Source of the DNA: Oligoflexia bacterium
GTDB lineage: Bacteria > Bdellovibrionota_C > UBA2361 > JAFLCA01
Reading direction: 5' to 3'
Length of the DNA: 56,894 nt
NCBI GenBank assembly: GCA_019694465.1
Contig: JAIBBV010000017.1
Location: forward strand, 1 to 56,894
Shown piece after piece: positions 53,211-56,894 of the stretch (within the stretch, counting starts at the first letter, position 1; each line of letters starts with the position of its first letter). The notes below the pieces were generated by a model. It made no database searches. It was not told the origin of the DNA and saw only the letters and a program-made list of their open reading frames with translations. Made by a program: the position numbers and the translations under genes.

Positions 53211-54419
53211 TTACGACGCTTCGCGATACAGGCCACGGTACGTCCAAGCGCCTCCCAGCAGCACCGTCATGCCGATAATTAGGAACGTGTTCAGCATTCC
53301 CGCACAATCGGCACACCAGCCCACTGGCAGCAGCACCAGCGCGTACAAAACCTGTTGGCTCGTAGCCTGCACCGAGAGCAACGTCGCACGTACTGGAGAG
53401 CGTTCGGGGATGCGTGCATTCACAGCTACCGAGAACAGCACGTCGGTATAACCGCGCGCGAACTGCTGTAGCAAAATGAACACGAAGCTTCCCCAACACA
53501 GCACGCCACCTAGCAGCAACCAGCTTGTGGCCAAAACCACAAGCGGCAGCAACACAGCGCGTCGCTCACCGAGTCGCCTGGTGATCCCCTCCGTCTGACG
53601 GGAGGAGGCCGCCGTTACAACCTGGAATAGCGCGAACAAGCCTCCGATGTACGCCGACGGCACACCGCTAAGTTCCAAGTAGGGCTGATAGAACCAAAGC
53701 CCCACTTGGTTAAAAGCGAACAAGACCGCCGGATACACCATCAGCCAGCGCAGCGACGAGCCCTTGGAGAAGCAGTCGCTGATGAGCTCCCACATCTCGC
53801 GCAAGACACCACTACGCTCGGGAAGCTCATCGCGCTCCGGCTCCACGAAGAAGCAGGCCAAAAGCAACATCAAGCACATGCTCACAAAGGCACACAGCAG
53901 CGGTGTGCGCACGTTGTAGCTTCCCAGCCAGCCACCGAGAACCGAGGCTGCCGCCATGACGTAGTAGCCGTAGCTCTTTGCGATGCCCCAAACTCGCCCG
54001 AAATCTGACGGTCGCCCCAGCTCGCTCAAGGTTTCCTGCAACAGCGCCTGATCAGCGCCACCCGCGAAGGAGAACCCCAAGCCAAGCAGAAGCTCAGCCG
54101 TCAGAAACAAGGCGAAGCTATCCGCGATGTAGTACACCCCTGCGCCGGCAGCACTAAGCAGGGCCCCAACGATGAGCGCCGCACAGCGCCCCATGCGATC
54201 CGCGAACTGCCCGGTCGGCACGTTAGTGCCAGCCATGATCAGTGCGAAGAGTGCCTGGAGCAACGTGATGTCACTCATGGTCAGCCCGCACGACTGCCAC
54301 AACCCGACCAAGATCGGGATCTCGAACGCAAAGCAGCCAAGCAGCAGCTTGACCGCGATGCTGAGCGGCACATTGCGCCGCAGAGCACGCTCACGCGCGC
54401 TCGGATTCTGTGCATTCAT
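53211..54419 (-). CDS. Major facilitator superfamily transporter
   Basis: A 402-residue permease with about 12 hydrophobic segments, the loop 2-3 motif GQFADRMGRCAALI (about residue 57) typical of MFS, and a central charged loop FVEPERDELPERSG. The substrate is unknown. The layout suggests a drug or metabolite efflux pump of the DHA1-like size class. The start at 54419 has AAGGTG six bases upstream. An open frame continues 57 codons further up but is unlike MFS. Codon choice is clearly more GC-rich (many CTC, CTG, GTG, CGC) than in flanking trmJ and rlmC, which suggests horizontal acquisition. No regulator is adjacent. Confidence 0.92.
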   Translation of the reverse strand: MNAQNPSARERALRRNVPLSIAVKLLLGCFAFEIPILVGLWQSCGLTMSDITLLQALFALIMAGTNVPTGQFADRMGRCAALIVGALLSAAGAGVYYIADSFALFLTAELLLGLGFSFAGGADQALLQETLSELGRPSDFGRVWGIAKSYGYYVMAAASVLGGWLGSYNVRTPLLCAFVSMCLMLLLACFFVEPERDELPERSGVLREMWELISDCFSKGSSLRWLMVYPAVLFAFNQVGLWFYQPYLELSGVPSAYIGGLFALFQVVTAASSRQTEGITRRLGERRAVLLPLVVLATSWLLLGGVLCWGSFVFILLQQFARGYTDVLFSVAVNARIPERSPVRATLLSVQATSQQVLYALVLLPVGWCADCAGMLNTFLIIGMTVLLGGAWTYRGLYREAS

Positions 54420-55152
54420 GATTTTCACCTTTTCAAGCTGAGAGGGGTGCAAAGCTACTTCACCGACACGGTGGGCAGCTTCCGAAAACTCTCGTAACCT
54501 AATCGGACAAACCTTTGTCTGTCTGCACCTCGCTGCCAATTCATTGGTGGCCAAGGAAGAAAAGCTCAGTGGAGCAAAGCGAGTCCACACAAGCGATGCT
54601 GTGAGTAGAACCTACTGGCGATTAAACTAATGCAGCGTGCGTAACATATTGTGGAGGCATTTTTGTTACGGGCTCCAAAGTGATCACAAGTTTGTTGTAC
54701 TGGGAGCTGGGAAATGAACGAGGGGAATAAGAAAAATGGCCGGGAAAAGGCAGCGAGATGCAGCCTATAAATTAACTTCTACCCGAACCAAATTGTGAGT
54801 GCTTTTAATGGGATACATGACCTTTGGGGACACCCCGGTAATCGATTTCTTAGCCGCTACGGCTGGAAGTCGAAAGTCATGAGCCATCGTCGCGCAAAGT
54901 AGATACGCGCTGCTTAAAAACTCACGATGGTGTTGGTTAAAGTTCATAAAATTCTATAGCCACCTGCCGCAAACTACGCGACAGAAGCCACAGTATAGCA
55001 GAGAAATAAATTCTGTGCGAATGATTTTAAAAAAATCTTCGCGCACTGCTGCTCGGACTCGTGCGAGTTCCAGTTTCGCGGCGAAAAACAGATACTTAAA
55101 CGCAAAAAATAATTTTTGAGCGTCAGCAAACCTTCCAACGCAAAAACATGCC
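54420..55152. other. Gene-poor region upstream of the MFS gene
   Basis: About 730 bases. The first 170 carry the in-frame extension of the MFS reading frame and may be its leader. The rest has no supported gene. A 60-codon minus-strand frame at 54765-54947 lacks a ribosome site. A small GGACTCG-TG-CGAGTTCC hairpin near 55050 is the only structure I noted. Confidence 0.45.
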
Positions 55153-56304
55153 CTACTCAGCCCTGCGTCTCAACACTGCAAGCGCTTCGACATGATCAGT
55201 TAATGGAAACATGTCAAACGGCGCTACTGACTCAAGCTGATAGGCTGAAAACAACTCTGACACATCTCGAGACAAAGTACTTGGATTGCAACTCGAATAA
55301 AGAACGTGTTGAACATTGGAAACAAGAATCCTTTCAATGATGCGCGGAGAAAGCCCGCGCCGTGGTGGGTTCAGCAAAATAAGATCAGGCCTGTCCTTAA
55401 GCCGATCCAAGAAAGGTTCGACGTCCTGCGCAACAAACTCAGTATTCTTAATGCCATTTTCAACGGCACTGCGACGCGCGTCGCGAATGGCAGCTTCACT
55501 TGCCTCAACCCCCAAAATTCGTTCTGCATATGAAGCACAGAATGTAGAGAACCCTCCAATCCCGCAATACAAATCCAACATCAGCTTTGGTTGAGCCGAT
55601 TTAACTTTCTGGGCAGCGTAGTTGTATAGCTTCACAGCTACATTGGTAGTTACTTGCGCAAAGCTCTGACTGCCACATAAAAATTGATATTGGCCAATCG
55701 GATCACGGATGAAGTCATTCTCCGTAAGAATTATTTCCTCCTCGCCCTCCAACACAGCTTGATGCACGGGTTGTAGATTAATTGATGCAACTTTTATAGT
55801 CGGAAAGGAGAGCGCCATGTGCCCAGCCAGCTGCGCTACGCGATCTGCTTGCTCGCGCGAACGCAGCACAAAGCGCACAAGTGTCTCACCACTCCGCTCT
55901 GAGGTACGCACAATAAAATACTTGAGCTCACCCTTGCGCTTCACGACATCATAGGGCACTACTCCGAAGCGTGTAATGCCTTCTCGCAGCGCTGACAGAA
56001 TAGGCGGAATGCGCGTATCTACTAGTGGACAGGTCGCTAGCTCTTGCAAGCGAAAGCCTTCCAGCATAATCCCCAAGACTGGGGCCTGGACGCTACCTCC
56101 CACTACCATCTTGGCTTTATTACGAGAACCAAATAGGCGATCTGACGGCACACACGGCTCAACTGTGGCTTCCACTCCACAGGCCAGGAAGGCCTCATTT
56201 ATCATTGATTGCTTACGCTGCAATTGCTCTTGATACGGCAACGCGAGCAACGCACACGAGCGACATTCAGATCGAGAAAAATATATGCAATTTCCAGCTT
56301 TCAC
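55153..56304 (-). CDS. rlmC: 23S rRNA (uracil-747-C5)-methyltransferase RlmC
   Basis: A 383-residue TrmA-family enzyme. N-terminal iron-sulfur ligands C6, C14 and C17 (NCIYFSRSECRSC) are followed by FGSRNKAKMVV, RKGELKYFIVRT and VHQAVLEGEEEI, which follow E. coli RlmC rather than RlmD, since no TRAM domain is present. The methyltransferase domain has LDLYCGIGGFSTFCA, VNPPRRGLS-like LLNPPRRGL, the catalytic Cys in LYSSCNPSTLSRD, and a terminal FDMFPLTDHVEAL. It methylates U747 of 23S rRNA in characterised homologues. The start is GTG at 56304, since the Cys cluster leaves no room for a later start. A 12-bp inverted repeat lies just upstream. Confidence 0.94.
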   Translation of the reverse strand: MKAGNCIYFSRSECRSCALLALPYQEQLQRKQSMINEAFLACGVEATVEPCVPSDRLFGSRNKAKMVVGGSVQAPVLGIMLEGFRLQELATCPLVDTRIPPILSALREGITRFGVVPYDVVKRKGELKYFIVRTSERSGETLVRFVLRSREQADRVAQLAGHMALSFPTIKVASINLQPVHQAVLEGEEEIILTENDFIRDPIGQYQFLCGSQSFAQVTTNVAVKLYNYAAQKVKSAQPKLMLDLYCGIGGFSTFCASYAERILGVEASEAAIRDARRSAVENGIKNTEFVAQDVEPFLDRLKDRPDLILLNPPRRGLSPRIIERILVSNVQHVLYSSCNPSTLSRDVSELFSAYQLESVAPFDMFPLTDHVEALAVLRRRAE

Positions 56305-56316
56305 GCCCGAACAATA

Positions 56317-56374
56317 TATAGCGAGTGACAGAAATCCCTAGCGAAATTCTTTGCGGCAGTAATCACTCGCTATA
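56317..56374. promoter_or_regulatory. 12-bp perfect inverted repeat upstream of rlmC
   Basis: TATAGCGAGTGA (56317-56328) is the exact reverse complement of TCACTCGCTATA (56363-56374), with 34 bases between. Each arm contains a TATA-rich -10-like sequence (TATAAT on the plus strand at 56371-56376, TATATAT on the minus strand), so it could be a symmetric divergent promoter/operator, or a 58-base stem-loop. The region 56305-56727 otherwise contains only a 28-codon frame and the 56675 hairpin. Confidence 0.55.
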
Positions 56375-56542
56375 ATGCCGACCAGCGGGAGGCCAGACAA
56401 CAAATAGTAAATGACTCAATAAAAAATAGGCCTTTAGTCGAGAAAGAGAAGCACCTCTTGTGCTATTGGGACGATTCTCATTTCGCTACGCCTTGCTGTC
56501 GTTTACTATAACAACCCAGATTGGGAATGTAAGGGGTCGGCT

Positions 56543-56629
56543 ATGTTGAGCATTATTGTAGGGCTAGCGAAACCCAGGCAGCCCCTGATTGCTCCACAAC
56601 CCTTAGCAGCACCAGACAGTACTGACTAA
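56543..56629 (+). CDS. Possible 28-residue small protein
   Basis: An ATG preceded by AAGGGG at six bases opens a 28-codon frame beginning MLSIIVGLAKPRQPL and ending in a Pro/Ala-rich PQPLAAPDSTD. The ribosome site is the main support. There is no recognised motif, and no clear promoter. It could be chance. Confidence 0.25.
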   Translation: MLSIIVGLAKPRQPLIAPQPLAAPDSTD

Positions 56630-56674
56630 AATTAGCGGTAGTCTTTTAAATACAGAAGGCAAGGCCTGCTAAAT

Positions 56675-56704
56675 ATTGCGAACCCGAAAGATCGGGTTCG
56701 CAAT
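56675..56704 (-). terminator. Hairpin after the partial secreted-protein gene
   Basis: ATTGCGAACCCG (56675-56686) pairs perfectly with CGGGTTCGCAAT (56693-56704) around a 6-base loop, 24 bases past the stop. The minus-strand exit reads ATTTAG, a weak T tail. Confidence 0.7.
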
Positions 56705-56727
56705 TCTAATAAGTGATAGACCAGTGT

Positions 56728-56892
56728 CTAGTTAATGCAGGTGACAACGAATCGGCCAGCGCAGCGCCCTGAAGCCGATACATTAACTGGAACCTGGTTA
56801 GTTCCAGGACTAGGCGGAACAACACAGCCATAAATTGCACGCCAAATGCGGGTCCCATCTGAGTTCATGGTATTGCCATCCACGGCAGATCG
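56728..56892 (-). CDS. C-terminus of a probable secreted protein (partial)
   Basis: A minus-strand frame enters from the window edge and ends at TAG (56730-56728), giving 54 residues. The sequence contains MNSDGTRIWRAIYGCVVPPS, then GTNQVPVNVSASGRCAGRFVVTCIN at the end. Three cysteines, Gly/Ser/Thr/Val-rich strands and the lack of charged helices suggest an extracytoplasmic beta domain. A 12-bp hairpin follows the stop. No family can be named from this fragment. Its composition resembles the C-terminal head of the collagen-like protein in this window, which is only an impression. Confidence 0.55.
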   Translation of the reverse strand, partial: RSAVDGNTMNSDGTRIWRAIYGCVVPPSPGTNQVPVNVSASGRCAGRFVVTCIN

Positions 56893-56894
56893 GA

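Noticed and set aside
54765..54947. 60-codon minus-strand frame in the gene-poor region
   Set aside because: No ribosome site, no recognisable motif, no transcription signals. It could be real only if conserved.

Overview
The window comes from a Gram-negative bacterium. It encodes Tat and lipoprotein signals, periplasmic copper and cytochrome proteins, muropeptide recycling by Mpl, and proteobacterial-type RlmC, TrmJ, YheU, ApaG, RmuC and AddAB. Base composition is near 50% GC by eye. A single-histone-fold gene points to lineages where bacterial histones are known, such as Bdellovibrionota and other former deltaproteobacteria, but this placement is an inference. Most of the window is chromosomal housekeeping sequence with accessory islands. 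No phage, conjugation module, CRISPR array or rRNA was seen.

Layout. 1-6.8 kb: start of a putative REP-associated tyrosine transposase, an APH-fold kinase, an IS91-type transposase remnant, then a nitrite-reduction operon (nirK with fused cytochrome c, nirV-like, SCO) divergent from a Tat-exported C45-family lipoprotein. 6.8-11.5 kb: alpha/beta-hydrolase lipoprotein, collagen-like secreted protein, PRMT-like methyltransferase. 11.5-20 kb: RRM protein, an NlpC/P60 peptidase overlapping mpl, a thiolase, and an ArsR-methyltransferase/ahcY operon with a leaderless, operator-embedded promoter. 20-25.9 kb: apaG-ABC exporter operon, MazG-like protein, tRNA-Thr(CGT), orphan adenine methyltransferase and an unknown protein behind valS. 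26-37.3 kb: valS, rmuC with an overlapping 43-residue membrane protein, divergent addB-addA-yheU, and a glycosyltransferase.

37.3-43.4 kb is the most unusual part. It holds an Rrf2 regulator, a 47-residue CC-motif peptide with two matching 21-bp operators, a 178-bp imperfect palindrome, an unknown 806-residue protein, a run of tiny genes, a 180-bp MITE-like element and the histone gene. 43.4-56.9 kb: helical-repeat protein, DTW-domain tRNA modification enzyme, prfC, a candidate small RNA with a strong terminator, a TPR lipoprotein, a membrane protein, trmJ, a GC-rich MFS gene, rlmC with an upstream inverted repeat, and the C-terminus of a secreted protein.

Functional links: NirK, NirV and SCO form a copper-dependent nitrite to NO module. 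The Rrf2 regulator is of a class that can sense NO, iron-sulfur state or metals, but no copy of its candidate operator was found at nirK. AhcY and the ArsR-methyltransferase fusion form a self-regulated SAM-cycle unit. RmuC and AddAB face each other as a DNA-repair divergon.
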